Counted from the stretch's first letter, positions 52,440 through 60,690 are shown. The stretch is 64,000 nt of DNA from Acidobacteriota bacterium (GCA_013287135.1 JABDEK010000001.1:1-64000); one strand, 5' to 3'. The notes: generated by a model not told the origin, from the sequence alone. Made by a program: numbers and translations.

Positions 52440-52784
52440 TTATCCGCGGTCCGCGAGGCGTAGGACGCGGCCAATGACTGTGGAGATCCGTTCCCAGTTT
52501 TCGGCTTCGGCGTTGAGCTGCTTACGGCCGGCTTTGGTGATGGAATAAAATTTGGCTTTTCTATTGTTGTCGGAGGTGCCCCAGGCGCCGGAGATCCAAC
52601 GCCTTTGCATCAAGCGCACCAGAGAGGCGTAAATTGTGCCCTGGTTGATTTGCAAAGCTTCTTCGCTGATTTGTTCGATGCGGCGGGCGATGCCGTAGCC
52701 ATGCACGGGGCCCATAACGTCGAGAGTTTTCAGGACCATGAGATCGAGAGTGCCTTGCAGAATATCGGACTTGTCAGCAGACAT
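52440..52784 (-). CDS. PadR family transcriptional regulator
   Basis: 114 residues. 'LQGTLDLMVLKTLDVMGPVHGYGIARRIEQISEEALQINQGTIYASLVRLMQRRWISG' is the PadR winged helix, with the conserved GYxI and 'GTIYxxLxRL' recognition segment. 'NRKAKFYSITKAGRKQL' forms the wing. ATG 52784 has AGGAGG 5 bases upstream. PadR genes commonly precede ADOP permeases and likely repress them until a ligand binds. A single C-terminal helix makes it the short subfamily 2 type. Confidence 0.94.
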   Translation of the reverse strand: MSADKSDILQGTLDLMVLKTLDVMGPVHGYGIARRIEQISEEALQINQGTIYASLVRLMQRRWISGAWGTSDNNRKAKFYSITKAGRKQLNAEAENWERISTVIGRVLRLADRG

Positions 52785-52894
52785 AGGGCCTCCTGTGGTG
52801 TGCGCACAGGAGTATCGCAAAAGACATGTAGGATGTCAACAGGAGGTAGCGGCTAAGAGCCGATCCGCAGTGCAGGACCGTAGATTGTTCCGGG

Positions 52895-52929
52895 GAAAAA
52901 ACAGGGCGGCCCCGCAGGACCGCCCTGTT
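52895..52929 (-). terminator. Intrinsic terminator after the zinc-finger mini-gene
   Basis: Ten-pair stem (52900-52909 with 52920-52929), 10-base loop, then a run of U on the minus strand (complement of 52895-52900). It lies 35 bases past the mini-gene stop. Confidence 0.85.
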
Positions 52930-52963
52930 ATGAATGGAATGAATCGCGATCGGTGAAATAAAC

Positions 52964-53062
52964 CTATCTGGATTTTCCCTGGCAATTTCTCTCGTGTTCT
53001 CTAGCTTCGCTTGACGAGCCAAAGCTTCGTCCGCACTTGCTGCAAGTAGTTTGGTCTGCCAT
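52964..53062 (-). CDS. 32-residue zinc-finger mini-protein
   Basis: Too short for most gene callers. Translation starts MADQTTCSKCGRSFGSSSEA and ends REHERNCQGKSR. The spacing C7-x2-C10-x12-H23-x3-C27 is that of a classical C2H2 finger with Cys as last ligand (C2HC). The Phe at 14 takes the usual hydrophobic core position. ATG 53062 has AAAGGAG at an ideal 7-base spacing, and a strong intrinsic terminator follows, so this is a complete transcription unit ending. Small one-finger proteins of this style occur in Acidobacteria and others with no known role. It may bind DNA, RNA or protein. Confidence 0.72.
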   Translation of the reverse strand: MADQTTCSKCGRSFGSSSEAREHERNCQGKSR

Positions 53063-53302
53063 TTGGTCGCTCCTTTTGCGGGAATGCGCGCTGCAGCGCT
53101 GATCCCAGAGTCGGCTGAGCAATAAAAACTGTTCGGCGTCCTGACGACGTCTGATGATCGCGCCGAATCGGTGAAATTCTGCCCCAGAGAGGGCGCTGCG
53201 GCTATACGGGGAATGCCGTAAATCTTTAACGGAATTATTTGTACGATATCTGTCCGTACGGAACCCGCATACCTCGAGGTGCCGCCGAATTTGCGCGAAA
53301 CA

Positions 53303-53331
53303 TTGGTAAAAGAGAGCGAGTACGTTAAACT
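53303..53331 (+). promoter_or_regulatory. Possible promoter of tRNA-Glu
   Basis: TTGGTA (53303-53308), 17 bases, TAAACT (53326-53331). Each hexamer matches four of six consensus bases. Start would be near 53338, 15 bases before the tRNA. Confidence 0.4.
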
Positions 53332-53352
53332 CAGAACAGCGAAATACTCCCC

Positions 53353-53427
53353 GGCGCTATGGTGCAACGGTTAGCACGCGGCCCTTTCAAGGCTGAAATA
53401 CGGGTTCGATTCCCGTTAGCGCTACCA
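53353..53427 (+). tRNA. tRNA-Glu (anticodon TTC)
   Basis: 75 nucleotides with all arms. The acceptor GGCGCTA pairs with TAGCGCT (one G-U), the T-loop is GGTTCGATTCC-like, and the anticodon loop CTTTCAA presents TTC at 53386-53388. CCA is encoded (53425-53427). Reads GAA and probably GAG codons. The accessory patch begins right after it. Confidence 0.95.
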
Positions 53428-53518
53428 ATCCTCAAAAAAGCCAATAAAAACGGGGGTAATCTGCAACTGTTGCCCGCACTTGTTGCCCAATGCAAAAAAG
53501 ACCGGGGAGGAAATCGCG

Positions 53519-54209
53519 ATGGCTCGGTATTATATTATTCACAATGGACACGTGCACCATGGCGACGGCAATCCGACTCTACCAACGTCTTGATTCCACG
53601 CAAGGCTACCCTTGTTCTCGTGAAGTATTCCCGCAACGGCTCACCGATTGCCGACACGCACGCGAGGCGTTCTACCTGCGCTACCGCCCGAAAGGCGGGC
53701 GACGGCTTTGCTTACCGGCAGGAGGGGACGTGCTCCAAGCGGACAATCAGCGCAAGGTGCTTGAAGCACGCGTGGCGACGGGCAGCCCGATTCCAGCGAC
53801 GGCGGCGACGACCGCAGTAGCGGCGGGCGATTGCAGAGTTTGTGAAGAGTTGGGGTATTCATCCTGACGTAATCGTCCCGGTGCCGCCTTCTAAGTTGCA
53901 ACGCAGTTTTCAGCCTGTCGTTGAGCTTGCGAGGGAAATGGCACAGTCTATGAAAATCCCTATGAATACAGCGTCACTGAAAAAAACGAAGACGACACAG
54001 CAAATGAAGGACGTGGGCGACTTTTCGGCTCGTGTCGCAACCCTGGAGTCGGTGTTCGCAAGTGACAGAGGGCTCGAACGCAAGGCAGTGGTGCTGTTTG
54101 ACGATCTCTTTCAAACGGGTGCAACGATGAACGTCGCGCTCGAACGTTAAAAAATCAGGGGTTGGTGCAGTCAGTTTATGCCCTTGCGCTTACTCGTACG
54201 AGGAATTGA
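53519..54209 (+). pseudogene. Damaged ComF-like phosphoribosyltransferase
   Basis: A start with GGAGG (ATG 53519, 'MARYYIIHNGHVHHGDGNPTLPTS') soon runs into TGA. One frame shift later the text continues 'LIPRKATLVLVKYSRNGSPIAD'. An in-frame TAG occurs at 53818-53820, after which the frame reads 'RAIAEFVKSWGIHPDVIVPVPPSKLQRSFQPVVELAREMAQ' and the PRPP-binding motif VVLFDDLFQTGATM. Near 54143 one base appears lost: in the next frame 'TLKNQGLVQSVYALALTRTRN' completes the protein at TGA 54207-54209. The VPVPPSK and FDDLFQTGAT pieces are ComF-type PRTase hallmarks. The lesions could be real decay or sequencing error. A short intact piece is 53842-54150. Confidence 0.65.
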
Positions 54210-54211
54210 CC

Positions 54212-54763
54212 ATGCACTCTGTTTTTGTGGCTGGATCGCGGGCGTTGCCGAAGTTAAACACACCAGTCAAAGAGCGACTCGATAATATCGTCAAGCAGAA
54301 TTTCACGGTGCTTGTCGGCGATGCGAACGGCGCGGATAAAGCGGTGCAACGATACCTCGCCGAACGCAGGTATGAGCACGTGGTTGTCTATTGCATGGAC
54401 GCGTGTCGCAACAATATCGGAAACTGGCCTACGCACCCGCATACAGCCAAGCCAGGCCTTCGGCGTGATCGGCAATATTACGGTATAAAAGACCTGGCCA
54501 TGGCGAAGGACGCGGGCTGCGGTTTTATGATTTGGGACGGTAGAAGTAAGGGGACGCTGACGAATATCATAAACCTCGTTAATGCAGAGAAGAAGGTGCT
54601 CCTCTACAGTGCCCCTAAAAGACATTTTTTCACCCTACGCACAGTTGATGACCTTGCTCGGGCGCTCAATGCAAGTGGAATTAAGGATGTGGCTGCGTTG
54701 CTGGCGTCCTGGGGAACGAAAGAACCGGAATCGGGCTCTCTACATTTTGCATATCATTCGTGA
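54212..54763 (+). CDS. SLOG-like (YspA/DUF2493-related) nucleotide-binding protein
   Basis: 183 residues. The start 'MHSVFVAGSRALPKL' and 'FTVLVGDANGADKAVQRYLAERRYEHVVVYCM' follow the Rossmannoid SLOG pattern (GSR near the first strand, then GxxxGxD), seen in YspA-like proteins that sense nucleotide-type ligands. Later 'DAGCGFMIWDGRSKGTLTNI' matches the 'D..a.wdG.S.GT...i' segment of the same group. The gene starts 2 bases after the PRTase stop, so the two were co-translated. Their pairing suggests nucleotide-based signalling (inference). ATG 54212 is preferred over TTG 54206. Confidence 0.68.
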   Translation: MHSVFVAGSRALPKLNTPVKERLDNIVKQNFTVLVGDANGADKAVQRYLAERRYEHVVVYCMDACRNNIGNWPTHPHTAKPGLRRDRQYYGIKDLAMAKDAGCGFMIWDGRSKGTLTNIINLVNAEKKVLLYSAPKRHFFTLRTVDDLARALNASGIKDVAALLASWGTKEPESGSLHFAYHS

Positions 54764-54972
54764 GCTATACGGGGCAGCCTGTGGTGGGCAACCTTCTTAT
54801 GCTTATCGATGGCAGATGCGGCATTAACGAGTCGGCGAAACGGGCTCAATGTCTCGGGCCGTCAACCTAAGCTCGAGTGACGAAAGCCTATTTGAGTGAT
54901 TAAAGAAACTTGCTCTGTTTGCACCTCCTTGAACAAGAGATTTGGTTGTCGCTCGCCAGTAAGATCGTGTAA

Positions 54973-55437
54973 ATGGCTTCGTCCTATTTGCCAACCACAG
55001 AAGAACGCCTAGAAGCGGTTGAGCGGATTGAACAGGTGGCGCAGGAACTGCGCACGGTTATCAAGAATACGAAGCCGATCGATTATGCGAAGGCTTATGG
55101 TCTTGCGAAGGAGAAAGCTTGGAGCATTCGGAACACATGGAACAACTTCGACCGTTTCGGCCTTCGGCAGTTCGAAACCAAGTCCAATCCCGTGGCAGGC
55201 ACGTTCAGACGCGAAAAAATTGAGCTAGCGAGAGCTTGGTTCCACTGGTGCCCAACTGTGACCCAAGACTTGACTACGAGTGACAATTGGCAATCTATGA
55301 AGTTAACGACGGCTGAAGAAGTTTTTCAAAGGCGGTGGAGTATATCTAACAGGCACGGTATGCCCTCCGACCATAGCCGCAGGAAAAATCATTTCCAGGC
55401 GTTGCGTTCGCGCAGGGCGGTGATGTGCGCGACGTGA
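54973..55437 (+). CDS. Hypothetical protein in the accessory patch
   Basis: 154 residues, not recognised. The N-terminal part 'TTEERLEAVERIEQVAQELRTVIKN' is helical and charged, 'KEKAWSIRNTWNNFDRFGLRQFE' follows, and the C terminus is Arg/Ser-rich. It has no strong ribosome site, and its last 49 bases are antisense to the DinB gene end. The 3' end may therefore be truncated or a chance extension. Confidence 0.45.
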   Translation: MASSYLPTTEERLEAVERIEQVAQELRTVIKNTKPIDYAKAYGLAKEKAWSIRNTWNNFDRFGLRQFETKSNPVAGTFRREKIELARAWFHWCPTVTQDLTTSDNWQSMKLTTAEEVFQRRWSISNRHGMPSDHSRRKNHFQALRSRRAVMCAT

Positions 55438-55922
55438 TGTTTTCCATGCCAGGCGTAGAGGGCTAGAGTGTCGTCAAGCGACATCGGCTTAGCCCAATCG
55501 GGGTGGCCGTACTTCCGGGAGAACTCGGCGGGAGTCAGCGACTTCAGCAGCAGGACCCAGCGCTTGTGCAAATTTTCGAGAATCGCGAGAGAAGGCTCAA
55601 TGGGGGTCCTGCTATCAGGCAGCTCAGCCCAGCGGGCTTCGTCGTAGGGCTTGATGGTGGGCAGGTCTTCGGTTAGCGCGAGTTTCATGCGCACGTAGGC
55701 GTTCATGTGGCTGTCTGGAACGTGATGCACGAGCTGGCGCACGGTCCATCCGTCTGGACGATAAGGCGTATCGAGCTGCTCAGGCTTGAGATATCTTACG
55801 GCGTCGGCCAGGCGCACGGGGGCTTGTTCGATGTCATGGATAGCTTCGCGGCGCTGCTCGTCGGTCAGCGCTGCTTCGGGACGACGAAATTTTCCGATGG
55901 GGTAACGCAGGTCAGACTCCAT
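55389..55922 (-). CDS. DinB/YfiT family putative metal-dependent hydrolase
   Basis: About 177 residues, a four-helix bundle of the DinB superfamily. Three histidine clusters provide the metal site: 'WTVRQLVHHVPDSHMNAY' (two positions) and 'YAWHGKHHVAHI'. 'DGWTVRQLVHHVPDSHMN' is the signature of the YfiT/BstA branch, some of which are bacillithiol S-transferases. ATG 55928 is only 1 base from GGAGGG, so ATG 55922 (spacing 7) is preferred. Stands alone. Confidence 0.88.
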   Translation of the reverse strand: MESDLRYPIGKFRRPEAALTDEQRREAIHDIEQAPVRLADAVRYLKPEQLDTPYRPDGWTVRQLVHHVPDSHMNAYVRMKLALTEDLPTIKPYDEARWAELPDSRTPIEPSLAILENLHKRWVLLLKSLTPAEFSRKYGHPDWAKPMSLDDTLALYAWHGKHHVAHITALRERNAWK

Positions 55923-56070
55923 TTTCATCCCTCCAAGATTGTGGTCAGGATTCTCGTCACGCTATTTCGGCTTTATTCCGATATCGGATGACGCTGGCGA
56001 AAACTAGATTCGAGAAAATGGAAAGCGGAAGACTGGAATGAGGATCAAACATGAGCCGCCTCGGAGGAAA

Positions 56071-56289
56071 CTATCCCTGGCTGTCCTGAAACTCCTCGTG
56101 CCAAGCCATCTGTATGGCTTCGAGTTTACCTTCGTTGGATAGCTTGGGGTCGCCGGTGAAACCCGGCAGCTCGGTAACCCATTTGTGCAAGTCGGTGAAG
56201 CGGATGGTGAGAGGATCGACGCCGGGATGTTTTTCGGCAAGTCGAAGGCCGATTTCTTCCGGATTGTCCCAATCGAATGTTTGCGGCAC
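56071..56289 (-). CDS. iscX: IscX, Fe-S assembly accessory protein
   Basis: 72 residues: 'FDWDNPEEIGLRLAEKHPGVDPLTIRFTDLHKWVTELPGF' and 'LSNEGKLEAIQMAWHEEF' match the whole IscX/YfhJ family. It binds IscS and iron and modulates cluster assembly. GTG 56289 start, with AGGAG 5 bases upstream. Last gene of the isc operon. Confidence 0.95.
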   Translation of the reverse strand: MPQTFDWDNPEEIGLRLAEKHPGVDPLTIRFTDLHKWVTELPGFTGDPKLSNEGKLEAIQMAWHEEFQDSQG

Positions 56290-56346
56290 GGTTTCTCCTG
56301 AGAACTTGGATGCCGATTTTGTAATGGCGCTACAAAAGCTAAAGCT

Positions 56347-56757
56347 CTAGTGCTCGGCTTCCTTGGCGTAATTTTTGTTCCACTCCGGAATTTCCACGAC
56401 GATATCTTTTGTGCCGTCTGGAACGCACTGGCAGCCCAGGCGCGATTTCGGCGTTACGCCCGGGGCTTCGTCGAGCTGATCAAGTTCGGCGTCGGTGGCT
56501 TCATTACACGTTTCCAAGCCCTCGTGAACGATCACGTGGCAGGTGGAGCAGGCGCACACGCCGCCGCAGGCGTGGTCCAGTCCTTTGTGGTAGCCCTGCG
56601 AAATATCGAGAATGCTGCCGGGCAGGCCGTCGTGGCCGTAGGGAATTTTCTCGGGATCAACTTCGACCGGTTGGCCGTCTTTGACGAAGGTGATCTTATA
56701 TTTCCTCGTCGCTGGCGTGTATTTTGTTTCTTCGATGTAAGGATTCTTGCCGCCCAT
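56347..56757 (-). CDS. fdx: ISC-type [2Fe-2S] ferredoxin
   Basis: 136 residues. Ligand cysteines are C64-x5-C70-x2-C73 in 'HACGGVCACSTC' and C109 in 'SRLGCQC'. The family's adrenodoxin-type motif 'CHVIVHEGLE' follows. It supplies electrons to IscS/IscU during cluster assembly. It has about 20 more N-terminal residues than E. coli Fdx. Between hscA and iscX. Confidence 0.95.
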   Translation of the reverse strand: MGGKNPYIEETKYTPATRKYKITFVKDGQPVEVDPEKIPYGHDGLPGSILDISQGYHKGLDHACGGVCACSTCHVIVHEGLETCNEATDAELDQLDEAPGVTPKSRLGCQCVPDGTKDIVVEIPEWNKNYAKEAEH

Positions 56758-56781
56758 TCTTAAACGCTCCTTGCGCTACGG

Positions 56782-58623
56782 CTAAACATCCTCGAGGCGC
56801 TTGCCTTCCAGCGCGGTTTGTAGCGCGCCATTCATCAAGATTTCTGCCAGATGCATAGTGGCTTGATTTAAGGCGTCGATGCGTTCGCGCATCAATTTGT
56901 AATCGGAGCCAGACATTGCTGCGCGCAATTGCGCGGCCGAATCATCGATGGCGCAGCGTTCATCCGTTGCAAGCTCGCTGGCGCGCGGATGGGCCAGAGT
57001 TTTCTCCGTGGCCGCCAGAATGGTCTCGGCTTCGGTACGCGCTTCGATGACCTGACGCTCAGAAAAATCCTGCTCGGCGAACTCGATGGACTCTTCGAGC
57101 ATGCGCTCGACTTCCTCGTCGGACAGGCCGTAGCTGGGTTGAACTTCGATGGTGTGCTCGGCGTTCGTTCGCAAATCGCGGGCAGAAACTTGGAGAATTC
57201 CGTTGGCGTCGATCAGGAATTTCACTTCGATGCGCGCGAGCCCAGCGGGGCCCGGCGGGACTTTCAATTGAAATTTTGCGAGCGAACGGCAATCTTTGGC
57301 GAGTTCGCGTTCGCCTTGGAGCACGTGCACGTCGATGCCAGTTTGATTTTCCACTCCGGTGGTGAAAAGTTCCTGAGCGCTAGCGGGGATCGTCGAGTTG
57401 CGCGGAATAATTTTTGCGACTACGCCGCCCATGGTTTCGATGCCAAGCGAGAGCGGCGTAACGTCGAGGAGCAGCATGGTCTTTACGCCGGACTCGAGGA
57501 TGTCAGCCTGCACAGCGGCGCCCAGAGCGACGACTTCATCGGGATTAAGCTCGCAGTGCGGAGCGCGGCCGAAATAATCGCCGACGGTCTTGCGCACGAA
57601 CGGAATGCGCGTGGAGCCGCCGACCAAAACAACTTCTTCCATCTGGCTGGGTGTGAGTTTCGCGTCAGCGAGAGCCATCCTCACCGGCGCCATGGTGCGC
57701 GCCACGATTGGTTCAATCCATTTCTCGAATTCCGCGCAGGTGAGGAGCTCTTCAAACACTTTGCCGCCGGAAACGTTGAAGCGGAGCATCACGCTGTCCT
57801 GCGCTGAGAGAGCATGTTTCGCGGCAATTAGAATTTGGCGGAGCCGCTGGATGTCTTCCGGGCGATTGGCGAGATCGACTCCAAACAACTGAAGGATTTT
57901 TTCTCGAACCCTGCGCTGCATCTCGTTGTCGATGTCATCGCCACCCAGATGCGTGTCACCGTTGGTGGAAAGGACTTGGTAGATGTCGCCTTCGGTGGTG
58001 GAGACGAGCTTCAGAATCGAGATGTCGAACGTTCCGCCGCCAAAATCGTAAACGGCGACGTAGCCGCGTTTCTGTTTGTGCAAACCGTAGGCCAGGGCCG
58101 CGGCGGTGGGCTCGTTTACCAGACGCAAAACGTCCAGGCCTGCGATGCGGCCGGCGTCTTTGGTGGCCTGGCGTTGCGCGTCGTTGAAATACGCCGGGAC
58201 GGTGATGACCGCGCGGTCAACCGGTTCCTTAAAATAATTCTCGGCCCAGGATTTCAGTTCACGCAGGATGAATGCGGAAATTTCCGGTGGCGTGAACCAT
58301 TTGTCGCCCAGGCTGACGCGGATTACGTTGCGGCCAGCGGGATCGATGCGGAAAGGGAAAATTTTTAGTTCTTCTTGGACGTCGGCGACGCCGCGCCCCA
58401 TTAGGCGCTTCACGGAATAAATGGTGCGCTCGGGTTTGGTAAGCAGAAGAGCGCGCGCCGGTTCGCCGACGATTATCTTGCCATCTTCGTCAACACTCAC
58501 TACAGAGGGACAGAGCGTGGAGCCGTACGGGCCTGGGATACACTTCGGCGCGCCCGTTTGCGGGTCGAGGTATGCAATCAGGCTGAAAGTTGTGCCGAGA
58601 TCAATGCCTACTACGCGTCCCAT
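56782..58623 (-). CDS. hscA: Fe-S assembly chaperone HscA (Hsp70)
   Basis: 613 residues. The ATPase domain has '[15 protein letters not shown]', '[39 protein letters not shown]', '[13 protein letters not shown]' and '[15 protein letters not shown]'. The substrate domain starts after the linker '[17 protein letters not shown]'. The absence of the DnaK-type C-terminal disordered tail and its isc context identify it as HscA. It binds the LPPVK site of IscU. ATG 58623 has AGAGGA upstream. Confidence 0.95.
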   Translation of the reverse strand: MGRVVGIDLGTTFSLIAYLDPQTGAPKCIPGPYGSTLCPSVVSVDEDGKIIVGEPARALLLTKPERTIYSVKRLMGRGVADVQEELKIFPFRIDPAGRNVIRVSLGDKWFTPPEISAFILRELKSWAENYFKEPVDRAVITVPAYFNDAQRQATKDAGRIAGLDVLRLVNEPTAAALAYGLHKQKRGYVAVYDFGGGTFDISILKLVSTTEGDIYQVLSTNGDTHLGGDDIDNEMQRRVREKILQLFGVDLANRPEDIQRLRQILIAAKHALSAQDSVMLRFNVSGGKVFEELLTCAEFEKWIEPIVARTMAPVRMALADAKLTPSQMEEVVLVGGSTRIPFVRKTVGDYFGRAPHCELNPDEVVALGAAVQADILESGVKTMLLLDVTPLSLGIETMGGVVAKIIPRNSTIPASAQELFTTGVENQTGIDVHVLQGERELAKDCRSLAKFQLKVPPGPAGLARIEVKFLIDANGILQVSARDLRTNAEHTIEVQPSYGLSDEEVERMLEESIEFAEQDFSERQVIEARTEAETILAATEKTLAHPRASELATDERCAIDDSAAQLRAAMSGSDYKLMRERIDALNQATMHLAEILMNGALQTALEGKRLEDV

Positions 58624-58690
58624 TTTTCCTCTAAGTAAGAATTCATGGCGAAAGCTTCCTCGACGCTTGTTGTTGCAAAGAGCAACTTAT

Positions 58691-59398
58691 TTAAGCGTCG
58701 GCCAGTTCTTTTTGCACGCTGGCTACCAGGTTGCGGATGTAGCTTCGGCGGTTTAGCGCTAGGTTCATACGAGCCAGTAAGGCTTGCTGTTTCGCTTCAT
58801 CCGCTCCTGCGTCCAGAGCGGCGTCCCATTCCTGGCCGATCTGCGAGAGTTCCGCATCCACCTCTTCCAGCTTTTCCTGAAAATTCTTCTGCGCTGCATC
58901 GAGGGGCTCGCGTAACGCCGCTAGATCGCCGCCTTCCGCGCGCGCTTCTCTCAACTCATCGAGAGATTCGTTCAACTCAAAAACTTCCTCGAGCAGTTCG
59001 GGGGGGGCCTGCTGCTTGGTGGTGCCTTCTTTTCTGAGTCCACGGCGCAACAGCAGGTATTCCATGCGCGAAATCGGCTCGCGCAAAGTGCGATAGGCAT
59101 CGTTCAATTCCGAAGAGCGATTGAGCGAAAGATCTCGTTCAAACTCGCTGGCGCGCACGAAATTATCGGGATGGAGCTTCCAGCTCAGCTTGTGAAACTC
59201 TGATTCGAGCTGCGCGGAATCGAGTGACAATTTTTCAGGCCAGCCAAAAAAGGCAAAATAATCGGTGCCCGTCGGCAACGGCTGAATTTTGCCGCACGCG
59301 GCGCAGAAATGCACTCCTGCGCTGGGGGCCTGACAGTTCCAGCACTTCGTGCCCGAAGCGTGGCCGGTTTCGTCGCGTTGTGTTTGCGTAACACTCAT
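58691..59398 (-). CDS. hscB: Co-chaperone HscB with N-terminal zinc-binding motif
   Basis: 235 residues. An N-terminal C19-x2-C22 and C32-x2-C35 pair forms a rubredoxin-like knuckle, known from eukaryotic HSC20 but absent in E. coli HscB. The J-domain follows (about 45-115), with HPD at 76-78 in 'SWKLHPDNF'. The C-terminal three-helix IscU-binding domain has 'SRMEYLLLRRGL' and 'RSYIRNLVASVQKELADA'. It delivers IscU to HscA. Fits the operon. Confidence 0.93.
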   Translation of the reverse strand: MSVTQTQRDETGHASGTKCWNCQAPSAGVHFCAACGKIQPLPTGTDYFAFFGWPEKLSLDSAQLESEFHKLSWKLHPDNFVRASEFERDLSLNRSSELNDAYRTLREPISRMEYLLLRRGLRKEGTTKQQAPPELLEEVFELNESLDELREARAEGGDLAALREPLDAAQKNFQEKLEEVDAELSQIGQEWDAALDAGADEAKQQALLARMNLALNRRSYIRNLVASVQKELADA

Positions 59399-59479
59399 AT
59401 CGTTTTTGGGTTTTTGGCGCGGCTGGGCTCAAAGGCGCTGCGAACAATGGGGGCTGGGCGGATACCACGCATCACGATC

Positions 59480-59809
59480 TCAGGCGGTGAACGAGCTGCC
59501 GCAACCGCAACTACGCGTGGCCTGCGGATTCTGAAATACGAAGCCCTGCTTCATCAGGTCTTCAACGTATTCGAGCGTGGTGTTGTGAAGATAGAGGTAG
59601 CTTTTTGGGTCCACAAAAATGCGAGCGCCATTCTCTTCGAACACCTTGTCGCGGTTGCGCGCTTCGGTGTCGAGACGCATCGCGTAAGTGAGTCCGGAGC
59701 AGCCGCCTCCTTGCACACCAACACGCAACCCACCGGAGTCAGTAGGCACGCCCTCTTTTGCCAACAATTCGCGGATTTTAGCCGCCGCTTTTTCGCTTAC
59801 GTGAATCAT
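59480..59809 (-). CDS. iscA: IscA/HesB family Fe-S carrier
   Basis: 109 residues. Three conserved cysteines: GGGCSGL near 37 and CGCGSSF near the C terminus. 'MIHVSEKAAAKIRELL' is the usual start. A-type carriers pass Fe-S clusters to targets. It could be called ErpA-like as well; location gives iscA. Confidence 0.93.
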   Translation of the reverse strand: MIHVSEKAAAKIRELLAKEGVPTDSGGLRVGVQGGGCSGLTYAMRLDTEARNRDKVFEENGARIFVDPKSYLYLHNTTLEYVEDLMKQGFVFQNPQATRSCGCGSSFTA

Positions 59810-59961
59810 GATCCTTGGAATCCTTGGGCTGCAAAATCGCTCATCGACCGAAACCCAGCGACTAAGCCGCTTAATTCTTTGGGTGTCCTATCGCGGCTGA
59901 AACCACGACCGCAAAGATTCTGACCTCCCAAGCGAACCTAGCTGCCCTTCAGAAAAAAAAC

Positions 59962-60390
59962 TTAATGACTTGCAGCCGTTGCGGGTTCGGCCGACTTTGC
60001 TTCGGCGTCGCCCTGCTTCTTCTTCCAATCGGTGAGGGCAGCCTTGATCGCGTCTTCGGCGAGAACCGAACAGTGAATTTTCACTGGAGGAAGCGAGAGC
60101 TCACGGACGATGTCCGTGTTCTTGATCGCCAGAGCTTCTTCCACCGTCTTGCCTTTTACCCATTCCGTAGCGAGCGAGGAGCTGGCGATAGCCGAACCGC
60201 AACCGAAGGTCTTGAACTTGGCCTCTTCGATGATGCGAGTATCCGGATTCACTTTCATTTGCAGCTTCATGACATCGCCGCATTCCGGAGCGCCCACAAG
60301 GCCGGTGCCGACGTTGGGATCTTTCTTGTCGAGCGAGCCAACGTTGCGCGGATTGTTGTAATGCTCGATTACTTTATCGCTGTATGCCAT
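59962..60390 (-). CDS. iscU: Fe-S cluster scaffold IscU
   Basis: 142 residues. Ligands lie in 'GAPECGDVMKLQ', 'FGCGSAIASSSLATEWVKG' and 'VKIHCSVLAED'. The LPPVK HscA-recognition motif is present. The scaffold receives sulfur from IscS. A 15-residue Ala/Lys-rich tail is extra. Its ATG overlaps the stop of the upstream unknown gene by one base (TAATG). Confidence 0.96.
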   Translation of the reverse strand: MAYSDKVIEHYNNPRNVGSLDKKDPNVGTGLVGAPECGDVMKLQMKVNPDTRIIEEAKFKTFGCGSAIASSSLATEWVKGKTVEEALAIKNTDIVRELSLPPVKIHCSVLAEDAIKAALTDWKKKQGDAEAKSAEPATAASH

Positions 60391-60689
60391 TAGTTGATTC
60401 TCCTATCCAAAGTAATAGTGCTGTCTAAACCTTCGTCAAAAATCACTTCGTCCGATAAAACAATGTTCTCGATGGAAGCCGAACGCCCTTTGCGAACTTC
60501 GTCGAGAGTGCGCGTCACGAGTTCATGCTTCACTGCGAGAGATTCAAGGAAATCGCCCAGCTCTTGCAGCTCGCGAAACCTACGCGAGTTACAGGCGCTC
60601 TTGTTCATGTTCGGCGCGAAGAAGACGTCAAACACTGGCGTGTCTTCGCTCACCGTGGCATGAACTCCGATGGTCCCTTGATATTTCAT
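60390..60689 (-). CDS. Unknown 99-residue protein between iscS and iscU
   Basis: Not recognised. It begins MKYQGTIGVHATVSEDTPVF and includes 'SRRFRELQELGDFLESLAVKHELVTRTLDEVRKG' (helical) and an acidic C-terminal strand region 'ENIVLSDEVIFDEGLDS'. A single cysteine sits at about 33 (NKSACNS). No signal peptide or membrane segment. Spacing is 1 base from the iscS stop and it overlaps the iscU start by one base, so it is translated as part of the core module. That makes a role in Fe-S assembly likely, such as modulating IscS-IscU, but nothing direct shows it. Confidence 0.8.
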   Translation of the reverse strand: MKYQGTIGVHATVSEDTPVFDVFFAPNMNKSACNSRRFRELQELGDFLESLAVKHELVTRTLDEVRKGRSASIENIVLSDEVIFDEGLDSTITLDRRIN

Positions 60690-60690
60690 T

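Noticed and set aside
52774-53367. 197-residue minus-strand frame
   Set aside because: It crosses the padR leader, a terminator and the mini-gene in another frame, and reaches into the tRNA. The 32-residue zinc-finger frame explains the coding signal.
54121-54160. Programmed frameshift at TTAAAAAATC in the PRTase gene
   Set aside because: The stop codon comes at or before the A-run in the upstream frame and no X-XXY-YYZ heptamer precedes it, so a simple base loss is the better explanation.
53353-55388. Integrase-type genomic island with att repeats at tRNA-Glu
   Set aside because: I found no integrase and no second copy of the tRNA 3' end downstream, so site-specific integration is not supported although the patch looks accessory.
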